Under the pieces are notes generated by a model. The model worked only from the letters and a program-made list of their open reading frames with translations, ran no database searches and had not been told where the DNA came from. Below are positions 54,737 to 64,000 of a DNA stretch of 64,000 nt, piece by piece (position 1 is the stretch's first letter; each line of letters opens with the position of its first letter). The translations under genes were made by a program, and so were the position numbers. Source of the stretch: Cladophialophora immunda (lineage: Eukaryota > Ascomycota > Eurotiomycetes > Chaetothyriales > Herpotrichiellaceae); the NCBI RefSeq assembly GCF_000835495.1, contig NW_015622541.1, positions 6,076,001 through 6,140,000 of the forward strand, given 5' to 3'.

Positions 54737-55980
54737 CTACTCATTGCAACTCAGATGAACGGTCCATAAAACCATAATTGGAACTACCGTCCAGGAAATC
54801 AAACATAAGCTAATACAGGCCCAGATATCTTTCATAGTTGCGATGCAAAGTAAGCTTGATGACACCCATCCCACGATAATGTACAATAGGATTCGATATG
54901 CCGAAACAGAATAGGTAGCAGAAAGCCCCCAAAACGTCTCTAGCTCATGAAAGTCTTCTCGTAAGGGGCGATTTCGCTGTGGGAGGCTTTCTATAGCATA
55001 TTGACCTTGAGCATCAATAAGTCCACGTAAGAGGTGAGTTATCTCGTCCAGGCCGAGATACGGCCGACTCCTTTTTCTGTAACCAGAAATACCTGACGGG
55101 AGGATGGCTTTTCTTACACGACAGTACTCTGATCGACCGAGTTTCTGAAACTGGGTGTATGTTAACGGGAGTGACAAGCATCTAGGTTAGCGACTAACGA
55201 CATACCAGATAAAAGTCGAAGTGAGTAAATATCCACACACTGAAACAAGAGAGCATAAAGCCTCGTATTCTGTTATGCTGTATTCTCAAAATCTTGAAGA
55301 ATTCTCCATCCTCCAAATCATGAACCTCTATTTGCAGCATCTTTAGCTTGCCGCCACGTTGCACACCAGTAAAGACGAAGTAGTCGATGTCGGCCGTCGA
55401 GGTTGTAACAGAATTGGTATCATTCAAGCTGTTTACAGCTCCTTGGGTGATCCGAAATAATAGCTCTTCCGAAATTCTCTCCGACCTTCTCACGTGTTCA
55501 ATAAGGTTGTATTGAAGTGTCCTGTCATCAGTTAGACTGAGATGTATGTCATGGATGTCACCATTACCTCGTGAAGGCATAATCAGCTAGTATAATGTCC
55601 TGCCTCGCGCTCTGGAGCGAAGTCTGCAATTTTAAGATCGTGTCCCTCGCAAGGTAGACTGCAAGAGATCCTCCAAACTTCTGTCGATTAATTTTACCCA
55701 GTAGTTCTGTCGCTGTTCTGTCGAGCTTTTGAGCCGCTCTCTCACAGCGATCTTCACACATCGACCATATTGTATCAGGTACAGAAATGCCAGCAAACTG
55801 ATCTTGCTCTCTCTTTCGTACCGTTAAGATGCTCTGGAGATGTTCCGTTTCATCGATAAGTGCTAGCACATCAGTGTGGCATTTTTTGATAAAGGGCCGA
55901 AGCTGCACAAGCTTGAGCACAACCTTAGCGGTTTGTGCTCCAAATGTTCCAAGTGCAATGATGGTCGCAGCTTCTGCCAT
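54737..55980 (-). CDS. Membrane protein with a STAND-type fungal N-terminal domain
   Basis: Minus-strand exons 55980-55568, 55521-55206 and 55150-54737, with introns of 46 and 55 bp. The product is 380 aa. The N-terminal 135 residues (MAEAATIIALGTFGAQTAKVV, then HTDVLALIDETEHLQSIL) look like the helical domain that opens many fungal STAND/NLR and death-fold proteins. No NACHT or NB-ARC follows. The middle part (NLIEHVRRSERISEELLFRI, DIDYFVFTGVQRGGKLKM, DGEFFKILRIQHNRIRG) leads to a FWGLSATYSVSAYRILLYIIV-like hydrophobic region with two or three membrane helices at the C-terminus. The set of parts matches uncharacterised ascomycete membrane proteins. Signalling at a membrane is possible but unproven. 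Confidence 0.75.
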
Positions 55981-57390
55981 CACAGTATCCTCTTCTCGCG
56001 AAGAATGTGTCCTTGACGTATGGATAGAAGGGTTCCGGCGTTGAGATCTCAGTTGACGATGATATCGTGGAAGGAGAGGAACGAAGCGCGACGCAAAGTT
56101 GCTGCTTTCACAATCTTAGAATGTGGGAGGCTCGAACATTACAGTATGTTGTGCTTAGGGTCATCTATGTGAATTTGACTCGTCAGTATACATTCATGGC
56201 AGGCAGACGAACAAAGAGTTGAAAACAATGGCTTCTGAGGCTGTGGATGACATATTTTAGGCACACGAATCAGTATCCATAAGCCTACGCCCCCTTCTGC
56301 CGGTCCATGGCGGTTGATGCAACGTGCTCGCTGTGCAAGGCTAGTTGCATATCAAGGCTGAAATTTTAGGAATCCATCTTCATAGGAGAATGCGACCAGC
56401 GAGATGGCTCGACGTCAAAAACGCCAAACCGCCCAGCCTGCGACCATGCCCGCAACTGTATTGCGACCTAGTGTCATGAACGCTGAGCCCCGCCAGGCTA
56501 GCTTAGTCAGACAGACCGATAGATATCCGCACACTCCTCGCAAGCGGGAACCTAGCTTACTGTGTGAAAATTACTCCGTGGTTGCAATGTGTCCGTAGGT
56601 GTGAACCACTTTCGGGAACGACTATATACCTTACCAGAACACGTACGTAGACGAAAGGATCGAAAGTTGCCAGGCAGTAGTAGGCTTAGCTGAAACAAAA
56701 TGAAGGGGTTACAGCTAGGCAACTATAGCCGAGGCTCAAATGGGACCCCTGAGCCCGAACTAGCTTCTGCGAATGGGCATCAGGCAGCACTCCCTGTGGC
56801 TCGCACAGTACTCGAGCGCGCTCCCCCGTCCTCTACCGTGGCTCCCTCGACGCTCTCCCGTGCTCGGCATGGCGCCCGCGATGCTTCGTCACGTGCCCGA
56901 TTAAAAGCGGCCGCGCTCCCTTTCCCGAACGAAAATGGTAATGGATGAAGGACAGTTCGGGGTGTATATAATATATATATATATATATATCCATTCCATC
57001 TTGACAGATCCCTCTCCCTAGTTTTATGACCTCAAACGTAATGCCACCCTCCCTCTGTTTAGGTACTTCACTTTCATCATCAACTCTGGGGGGATCTGTT
57101 GGTGGGCAGACTGCACTGTTTTAGTGAGGTTGCCTGTATGGGGCGGAAAGGGCACACCCTGCATTGCTGCATAGCTATGACATGCACCAAATGCTTGTTC
57201 ACTTAGTTAATGCCTCGGCTTGGGTGGATTCAAGCTAGAAAGACAGAAAAAAATATGACACCCGTTGTTTCCTGTGCCCTTTTTCCTGCATATACATTTG
57301 CAGAGTTTTCCTGATGTACTTCTTATCCGAAATGCACCGTTTCAAAAACCCAAAAGACGGGACAAAAATATGGGCAAAAATTTGAAGACC
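55981..57390. other. Intergenic region with an (AT)n tract
   Basis: About 1.4 kb with no supported gene. A (TA)n microsatellite lies at about 56964-56990, next to the words CAGTTCGGGG. The same words precede the TA run of repeat copy R2 near 53890, so a further diverged copy of that repeat family may be present. Confidence 0.4.
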
Positions 57391-57528
57391 ACTCCGCGTG
57401 GGACTCGAACCCACAACTATGGAATCCCGTTAGTTTTCTGACATGGAGCGCGGTGATGGAGAGAATGATGCATACCCTCCAGATTTCAATAATAGAAGTC
57501 TGGCGCGCTACCATTGCGCCAGCGGAGC
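57391..57528 (-). tRNA. tRNA-Arg(UCU), interrupted twice
   Basis: On the minus strand all four arms can be drawn. The acceptor stem is GCTCCGC with GCGGAGT, the D-stem GCGC/GCGC around AATGGTA. The anticodon stem is CCAGA/TCTGG, and the T-arm is GTGGG-TTCGAGT-CCCAC. The loop starts CT-TCT-A, so the anticodon is TCT. The A box (TGGCGCAATGG) and B box (GGTTCGAGTCC) are good, and a T5 terminator follows. Two extra pieces are present. An 8-nt piece after position 37 (TTATTGAA) is at the standard place for nuclear tRNA introns. A 59-nt piece sits in the variable loop (57417-57475). Without both, the tRNA is 71 nt plus discriminator, with a 5-nt variable loop (AGGTT). The 59-nt piece begins GTATGC, contains AACTAACG and ends CATAG, like an mRNA intron. 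If it is not removed the gene is probably dead. Confidence 0.82.
57417..57475 (-). other. Intron-like 59-nt segment in the tRNA variable loop
   Basis: Flanked by AGG on the 5' side and TT on the 3' side. It has GT at the start, a consensus branch-like ACTAAC about 15 nt before the end, and AG at the end. Its length is in the range of the mRNA introns of this window (46-60 bp). Exact removal gives a canonical variable loop. Confidence 0.6.
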
Positions 57529-58546
57529 AATGAAGACAGATAAATTTCACCCGCGCTTTCGACGGGCGAATTTTCCCCATTTTTGGGGACGGGGGAATAT
57601 ATCATGACTAAAGTCACGGTGGGCGGGTGTTGAGAGTGGGAAGAATTGGAGAATGGGGGTTTGGAGGTTGAAAAAGTGCCCACCTTATTAATAATAAGGA
57701 GGCACGACAAGTAAAAATAAGGCGCAAGGTCACGTGCGCGGCTATACCGTGGTGGGCCGGTGACGACCGGGTAACCTTCCATATTAGGCAATATGCTTTT
57801 AGCGCCGTAAATGTCGGTGCACATGCAGCCAGACCATTTCATCCATGGTCTAGGACATTGTCGTGAGCTCGCGGGGATGTCTGTTTATTTGCGACCGAGA
57901 AGATCGTCCACATAGAGGGAAAGAAAAGCGGATCCTAACTCGAATATACCTTGTGCAGTCCTTTGAAGATCTGTTGAGATCCCCGGGTTGTCCACATCGA
58001 GTCTGTCCACTTACACTCGTTGCTCAAGCTCAGAGCCCGTGAACTAAATCTTGTGTATGCGGTATGGTAGTGCCTTGCCGATGAACTGTATCTTGTGGGC
58101 GTGATACTGCAGGCCAGGGATGAGGACTTGCAAAGTGAGAAGATTCTTCGAAGAGGGAATCTTTTAAGGTCGATACGGAAACCATATACTTAGATGTCCT
58201 AGGCACTTCTTCGTTGCCGAAGCAGATACAACCAAAACGTTTAATCAATAGAAATCCTAACGTTGGGAAAGAGGCGTATGCTCAGCGGAGAGATAAAACA
58301 CTATTCAAGAGCCCATCAGGTGAGCGCTATCCCGAACATCCATGATCATGGAGAGTCAAAGAGCCCCAAGCAAAGACAAGGCACCCTTGCTATACATGAA
58401 GACTGACCATATCTCAACAACTGATATCCCTTCATTTAACGCGAGGAAAGACGACTTTTTAGGTAGCATGCTGCTATGCAGTGCTGACGATTGTAATCCC
58501 ACGACAAGCCTGTAGCGACGTCAAAAGCCTGTGACTTGTGCGTCTT
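57529..58546. other. Intergenic region
   Basis: About 1 kb between the tRNA and the CorA-like gene. No motif-bearing frame or repeat was found. Confidence 0.35.
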
Positions 58547-61096
58547 TCATGGCAAAGTGACCACTGGGTCTCTGGTCGGTAGTCGAGGTTCACGGAAGAA
58601 CTGCTTGAGCGTCGCAAATGGCGGGAACAAATCGCACTTGCGGTTGTGCCAACTCCGCTGGTCATTCACATTCTGGATCACTCCTTTCCACGCGGCCCTT
58701 TCGATGACATATTCCTTTGCATGGTCCTCCCACGACTTGAAAGGCCTGAGGAAGCCACGCTGATGCAGGTAGTCCATGTCCCAGAGGTCGAAGGCCAAGA
58801 CAAAAGTGACCATTACGGCAAAGACGATGAGCGTGGTATAGCAGATCCATCTGGCAAAACTGCCGCCGTCCGCCGGTGGATCCACGCCTCTGGTTGTTTG
58901 GTAGACTGCAGGCACGGCGGTAAACGGAAGCAGACACAGGGTGAAGAGGAATGCAACCCTGTTGAGAGTCTGCGCGCGCCGGCTGCAGCTCTCAGAGTTC
59001 TCGAGGTTGACGACTTGAATCTCGCCCACCAGGCTGTCGTAGATCTTGGTCGCCCGTTTTTCAAGAGCGTCCATGGACTGCTTCAGTTCGTAGAAATCCC
59101 AATAGATGCTCCACCAAGAGTCCTGATCCTCGTTTTTGGCGACGAAACCATTTGGGCGGCCGAGATTGATGGACGGGAGCGTTTGGTGGGTTTCTTCGAG
59201 ATTAGAATGTCTCTCTCCCCAGGCCAAGGAATGCAGAATGTCGATACTCGCGTCAATGTCTCTTTGGTGACGCGTGATTGCCACACGCCGTGATTTGATC
59301 TCCTCCACCGTCGTGCTTCTCAGACAGTTGGCGGATCGCCATTCCAACAAGTCGAGATCAAAGCTTCGCCGCACGACAAGCCGCGCCCAATTTGCAGAGA
59401 CGAGGCGGAACACCGGGGAGGCGAAGATTCGAATGAATTTATCGACATCTGTGCGTTTCGGCTGCTCAGAAGTACTTATTCCGCCGACAATAGACCCAAA
59501 CAGGTCCTTCGGCGCGCTCTTCTTGGGACTCTGCCTCTTTTCGTTATCTCGAAGCCAATCCTTGAGCTGCAATTTCAACACAGTGTCATATGCAGAGGCA
59601 AAAGCTTGTTTTTGTCGTTGCTCCTCCCACTTCGAGAGCTCTTTGTCTTCTAAGATCGCCTGAAGTTTCTTCGGCGTGGGTATCGCGTTGGGTATAGACC
59701 GAAAACGAATGGTTTTCTCGCCTGTGTGGAGGCTACATTTGCACGGTTGCTCATCGAGGGGCAGATCTTTCTCCGTTTCCTTTTTAGCAAGGCCTGGGGC
59801 ATGAACTGGCAGAGTCGGATAAAATATGATAACCGCTAACAGCGTCAGCTGATTTTCAATTCTGCCGACGGGAGAGGGGGACGACCAACCTGTTCGTGGA
59901 TGACCCACGGGTTCTGAATAGATTGAGATCCTATGTAAAAGATTGAATTGGAAGACATTCTTCATCTTGTCGTTGTGGTCCTTCAGTAGGACTTCGTAAC
60001 CGGACTTGAGGCCAACATTAGTCGTGCTGGCGATGAAGTCTTGCCGCGATATGGGGAAATGATCCCATCCCACGGGGAATAAAAAGTGCTTTTCGATATT
60101 GTCTCTGATGCTATTATGCCCTTCGATAGCATAGTCATCCTGCGTGTCGAGTTTCGCCTCCGGCCACAGTTCACCCGCTCTAAGACTACTCTCGTAGATT
60201 TCGTCGAAATCGATCTGGACTGACGACGGGAGCCTAGAGACGAGTCTGCCGGATATGGCTTCTGTTCCAGGAAGGTGACGGTTGAAGAAGTCCGCCGAAA
60301 TCTGGAATTTTGCTCCGAGGAGTTTTGTTACATTCGGACTGAGGTGGCTTACTGTGATGATTCGGCATTCGTCCTGTGGGAGAAGTCTTTCGTCATCCTA
60401 AGCAGTCGGCTCGTCCTCAGCCAAGACATGCTTCTGCTGTGTTGTCCCAGTCTGAAAATGAGGGTCTGTATACAATCGAGTCTGAAGCCTTTTGAAATCA
60501 GTCGGATCACTCGCCCGATACTCCACCACTTTCAGGAACTCGTCCCAGTTCTCCTGTTGCTTTGGATTGATGGAATATATTCGCACACATTCGTCGACCG
60601 ATGGATTCTCCAGCTGATCAGGGGTTCTGTTGGCATGATAAGTCCTTCTGGGACAGGAGCAGCTTCCTATCACCCTGGGATAGTTTGTCTGCGGATCTTT
60701 TTCTTTGGGGTCTTCTGTCTCGGTGCAGTCACAATTACCTCCTGTGGCTATGCACGTGCAAGACCCGACATCCTCCTGAGGAGCTCTGAAAAAGCATTGG
60801 CAATTGTCGGTGCATCTACAATTACCTCTTTCCAAGAACTTCTTCAGACGTTCGAAGGATCGTGGGAGGCGGTTGCAGAGAGTATCCACATAGTCTTTGT
60901 AGTCTCTCATATCTTCCTCGGCAAGTCTGACTTGCTCGATGTCTATTTTCCGCCATTCCTCTTTGTGAGGAGGCACTTGCGGACTGAGGAATCGTACTTC
61001 GAATCTTTCCTCGACAATGCCGGCAGAGTCAGCGGCGGCGGTGGAGGAGTGAAATGACAGCCCATTGACTGGGTTGTTGAGCGGTTCCGGGTCCAT
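58547..61096 (-). CDS. CorA-like membrane protein with a Cys-rich CxC cluster
   Basis: Minus strand, start ATG at 61096, stop at 58547. A 54-bp intron at 59836-59889 has a CTGAC branch. The order of parts is as in fungal CorA-like proteins: an N-terminal region to RIITVSHLSPNVTKLLGAKF, then DNIEKHFLFPVGWDHFPISR, RISIYSEPVGHP, and a long coiled region (LKQSMDALEKRATKIYDSLV, VNLENSESCSRRAQTLNRVA). Two membrane helices end it (FLFTLCLLPFTAVPAVY and IVFAVMVTFVLAFDLW). The GMN motif of true Mg2+ channels is not seen, as usual in this group. Near residues 90-155 five CxC pairs occur. One in-frame TAG lies at 60398-60400. It is either a nonsense mutation (CAG to TAG) or part of a 54-nt intron (60374-60427, weak GTCTTG donor). 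Both outcomes keep the frame (about 830 or 813 aa). Confidence 0.75.
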
Positions 61097-62477
61097 GTCT
61101 GACAACGAGAACGGTAATAGAATCTGTAGTGTACTTGATGTAGTCAGGACTATTCTTCATCAGAGATGTTTTGTGCCTGAAGGTGTTGAGAACTGGAGGT
61201 CGTTCTTATAGATTTCCAGGCTCAAATCATAGTCAAGCCCGAGCTTCATCCTTGTCCACCCCAGAACGTCTCTTGAGTTTCGAACCACTGGCAGACGCCT
61301 TTCAACTGAAGAATCATGAGCCATCAAACCGAACGACGCATTTGGTGGTGTAGTAAAGAAAGAGGTGTTTGGTCAGACTGAGGCCAGACAACGACGTAGT
61401 CTTTCGATGTCCGCGTCGTCGAATGCCTGGACACTCAATTCGTCTCGACATTGCTGGATGTCTCCTCGAGTCAAACCCCAAGGTGGTAGGGCTAATACGA
61501 AGACAAGCCAAGGAATCACCGATGCATTCCCTCAATTCGGCGAGCCCGACGCTTCATCACCCTAAACGAGAAGTGATTTCAGAGGTATGACACGAGACCG
61601 ACAGACAAAAGTGGAAAGCGGTGGCGCGGAAGCGATTGTCCAGCTTCCTTCAGAGCATACTCCGACGTCACTAGCCAGGGTATTCGATGGTTCTATGCCT
61701 CTCAAAAGAGCCAATATATCGGGGCTGTTTGTGAATCGACAAAGTAGAGGCCGACGCCGTACGGGCGAGTCTGAGAATATGTCAGCCTGCAGACATGACA
61801 TTTGGCGGCGCCGCTCTGTATCACTCTTTCTAAACCTACCCTCAGGACCCATTTCGTATTCGTGCTGGCTGCAAGCGTCACGTTGAAAAGAGGAACGAGC
61901 TGGCAGCTCCAACCAAACCAGGCAAAGGTCGTGTCCTGGCCAAGCCTGTAGGGGGACGAGCTTTGTCGGGTGATTAACGGGCCACGCTGGCAATCGATTC
62001 GTATCCAGCAGAATCTGGGGGCAAGTAAATCCGGGGGAGCAAGTCCAAACGGACCAGCATCGACGTTTCTGCTTGATCACAGCGCCATCTCATGATTTGG
62101 TGGTCTGAGTCGCTTGGCATCTCCAGAGGCTACTGATTGCCAGCATATACGCCCTAGGACCAACTGAGACACCGTCTTGAGATGTTAATAACAAATCCGC
62201 CCTCCATCTATGGATGTATGGGTTATCGGTAGCGGATCGTTGGGTTGGGTTGGGTGGGACAAAATGTTCGCAGCTCAGCACAGGGTTTGGGGAAGAGCGG
62301 CCCGGCGGACACTCGCAGCATTTCGGATCAGACCGCATCCCGCACTTCTACTTGGACTTGGCTTTGTTGTCTCCATGTGAGTCAAAGCCAATGTTCCGAG
62401 GCTCAAGCAAGGCTGCCACTTCTCCTCTTAGGCCATCTTGATATCTTCGATGAGAGGGCGATAGGAACTCGAGAACC
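61097..62477. promoter_or_regulatory. Divergent intergenic region
   Basis: About 1.4 kb between the start codons of the CorA-like gene (minus) and the SDR (plus). It should hold both promoters. Frames inside (for example minus 61562-62080) lack motifs and are not called. Confidence 0.4.
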
Positions 62478-63368
62478 ATGAAGCTGGAGGATCAGGTTGT
62501 CCTTGTTACGGGTAAGTACAGATCTGCTCTCCAGGACCAATCTCGCTCGTTGGACGGCACGACCAATCGCTCAAATGAACGATCCCTATCCTTTGTGCTA
62601 GACACACACTCAGTGGCTAATGTTGCAGGCTCATCCCGCGGACTGGGTCTAGCAATCGCAAGGGCATTTCGCAGCGAAGGCGCAAAGGTCGTCCTCAACT
62701 ATTTCAAAACCACCGAGGACCGCATCTCAGTGCTGGCGGCAGATCTCGGTTCTACAGAGGATACCCTGTTCTTCCGCGCTGATGTCACCAATGCCGACGA
62801 GGTCCAAGAACTATTCAGGGCTGCGGAACGCCACTTCAACAAGCCAATATCGACAGTCGTAAACAACGCCATGGTGGGCGACTTTGCTTTCAACGGAGAC
62901 GCAAGACCCAAAGTCTCCGATCTCACGTGGTCAAACTTCGACTCGCAGCTGCAAGGGTTTCTTCGAGGGGCCTTGAATACCACGCAAGCAGCCCTTCCAG
63001 GATTCGAGAAACTCGGCTTCGGCCGCATCATCAACATTGGGTCGAACTTGTTCCAGAATCCTGTGGTGCCGTACCACGACTACACGGCAGCCAAGGGAGC
63101 ATTGCTGGCTTTCACCAGAACATGCGCGGCCGACCTGGGACCAAAGGGCGTCACCGTCAATATGGTGTCTGGCGGTCTCCTGCAGGTCACCGATGCTAGT
63201 GCTAGCACTCCAAAGGAGGTGTTCGATCACATCAAGGCCGTCACGCCCCTAAGAAAGGTCACAACGCCGGAAGATCTCGCGGGCGCGGTGTTGTTCTTCG
63301 CCAGCCCCTGGTCAGGTGCTGTGACTGGCCAACAAATAGTGGTCGACGGAGGCTTGGTCATGAATTGA
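62478..63368 (+). CDS. Classical SDR, 3-oxoacyl-reductase-like
   Basis: Exons 62478-62511 and 62629-63368. The 117-bp intron (GTAAGT donor, GGCTAAT branch, TTGCAG acceptor) is divisible by three and open, so it could be missed. Removing it restores VVLVTGSSRGLGLAIARAF, the cofactor loop. The protein is 257 aa, the standard SDR size. Further motifs are FFRADVTNADEV, VVNNAMVG (usually NNAG), GRIINIGSN with the catalytic Ser, PYHDYTAAKGALLAF with Tyr163 and Lys167, and a C-terminal GQQIVVDGG. It is an NADP-dependent ketone reductase of the FabG-like type, probably cytosolic; the substrate is unknown. It converges with the quinone oxidoreductase (stop codons 43 bp apart). Confidence 0.92.
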   Translation: MKLEDQVVLVTGKYRSALQDQSRSLDGTTNRSNERSLSFVLDTHSVANVAGSSRGLGLAIARAFRSEGAKVVLNYFKTTEDRISVLAADLGSTEDTLFFRADVTNADEVQELFRAAERHFNKPISTVVNNAMVGDFAFNGDARPKVSDLTWSNFDSQLQGFLRGALNTTQAALPGFEKLGFGRIINIGSNLFQNPVVPYHDYTAAKGALLAFTRTCAADLGPKGVTVNMVSGGLLQVTDASASTPKEVFDHIKAVTPLRKVTTPEDLAGAVLFFASPWSGAVTGQQIVVDGGLVMN

Positions 63369-63410
63369 GCCGACAACATATTCATTTGCTGATAGAGTTC
63401 CGCAGAGAGG

Positions 63411-64000
63411 TCATAACTTGGCTTGTGACTTGGGCGTCTGTATCTCCACAATGGCCTTCCCCCAGACTTTTCTGGCCGCGAGGTCGTCCAGAGCCCCGGG
63501 GACGCTTTCTAGGCCAGAATATGTCCCATAGACGACGGGCTTGATGTTGCCACGTTCGAGCATCTCATTCAAGCCTCTCCATACCTCTTCATTCTCTTTT
63601 GGATTCCGTCTCCCTGTTTCGCCGAATCTCTGCAGATCAAGTCAGCCATTGCCCTGCAGTGGTTGGTGCGCAAGTAGTGGACTCACGTATCCCAATAACT
63701 TGACCCCCTTGAGCAGCACCCTGTTCATGGCCAGCGTCTCCATCTTCCCACCGAGTCCAGCGAACCCGGCAATGACAATATTCCCACCAAACTTCAGACA
63801 TCTGATACTCTTCTCGACCAGACCGACGGTGTCATACACGGAATCGACGCCGACATTCTCCGTGAGCTTGAGCACCTCTTTCTCCCACCCCTCCCGATCG
63901 TATCTGACAACACCCAGGACTCCCAGCCTCCTCACGACCTCGGCCTTCTCCTCGCTGCCCACCGTGCCGATGACCTTTGCGCCGAGCGCATGGGCGATCT
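63411..64000 (-). CDS. Zinc-type alcohol dehydrogenase/quinone oxidoreductase, 3' part
   Basis: Minus-strand exons 63411-63629 and 63687 to beyond the window end, with a 57-bp intron (GTGAGT donor, CTGAC-like branch, CTGCAG acceptor). The visible part covers the C-terminal half of an MDR-family reductase: IAHALGAKVIGTVGSEEKAE (the nucleotide-binding fold), VDSVYDTVGLVEKSIRCLKF, GGNIVIAGFAGLGG, and after the splice RFGETGRRNPKENEEVW, ERGNIKPVVYGTYSGLESVP and KVWGKAVVEI. These are quinone-oxidoreductase/crotonyl-CoA-reductase-like marks. The reaction is NADPH-dependent reduction of a quinone or enone. The N-terminal catalytic domain lies outside the window. Confidence 0.9.

Noticed and set aside
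60275..61057. Plus-strand frame of 260 codons with hydrophobic stretches
   Set aside because: It is antisense to the CorA-like gene, whose minus-strand frame has the family motifs.
61562..62080. Minus-strand frame of 172 codons between CorA-like and SDR genes
   Set aside because: No motif, unusual composition, and it lies in the divergent promoter region.

Overview
The window looks like a chromosome segment of a filamentous ascomycete (Pezizomycotina). The genes carry short GT-AG introns, most of 46-60 bp, with CTAAC/CTGAC-type branch sites. The protein families are typical of that group: DUF3425 bZIP, Clr5-TPR, HET, DUF7580, NmrA-like and fungal CorA-like. A retrotransposon block shows the heavy C-to-T/G-to-A erosion of repeat-induced point mutation (RIP). 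No genus can be named from the sequence alone. All splice sites below were chosen by eye from consensus, branch site, phase and fit to the family.

Layout. 1-16,900 holds the 3' end of an MFS transporter, a large coiled-coil membrane protein, a single-pass protein with an adhesin-like beta-repeat domain, an SDR, a DUF3425 bZIP regulator, a divergent pair (minus-strand C2H2 zinc-finger protein and plus-strand DUF7580 gene, the latter with a one-base frameshift) and a GNAT-like gene. 16,900-18,560 has no convincing intact gene. 18,560-25,240 holds an NmrA-like protein, an Rgd1-type F-BAR/RhoGAP protein and a Clr5-TPR protein. 25,470-30,240 is a gene graveyard: a broken BBE-type FAD oxidase, a small membrane protein, a Tc1/mariner transposase fragment and a broken HET gene. 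30,341-31,978 is a fungal transcription-factor-like protein.

32,377-45,210 is a nested retrotransposon island. An outer Gypsy element in minus orientation (416-bp LTRs) is interrupted by a second, plus-orientation chromovirus-type Gypsy element (574-bp LTRs) and by a third, inverted 574-bp LTR. The 5-bp flanks of the three inner LTRs are exchanged in a way that records an inversion between LTR copies.

47,437-64,000 holds a 1,620-aa sacsin/NO VEIN-type protein (Hsp90-like ATPase plus DUF3883), dispersed purine-rich repeats, a three-exon membrane protein with a STAND-type N-terminal domain, a tRNA-Arg(UCU) gene interrupted twice, a CorA-like membrane protein with a Cys-rich CxC cluster and one in-frame stop, a classical SDR, and the 3' part of a zinc-type quinone oxidoreductase.

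Together the window mixes housekeeping regulators (RhoGAP, bZIP, Clr5) with families often found in fungal self/non-self recognition regions (HET, DUF7580, STAND-N, C2H2, NOV/DUF3883) next to RIP-eroded transposons. The most unusual single observation is the tRNA gene whose variable loop carries a 59-nt segment that looks like an mRNA-type intron.
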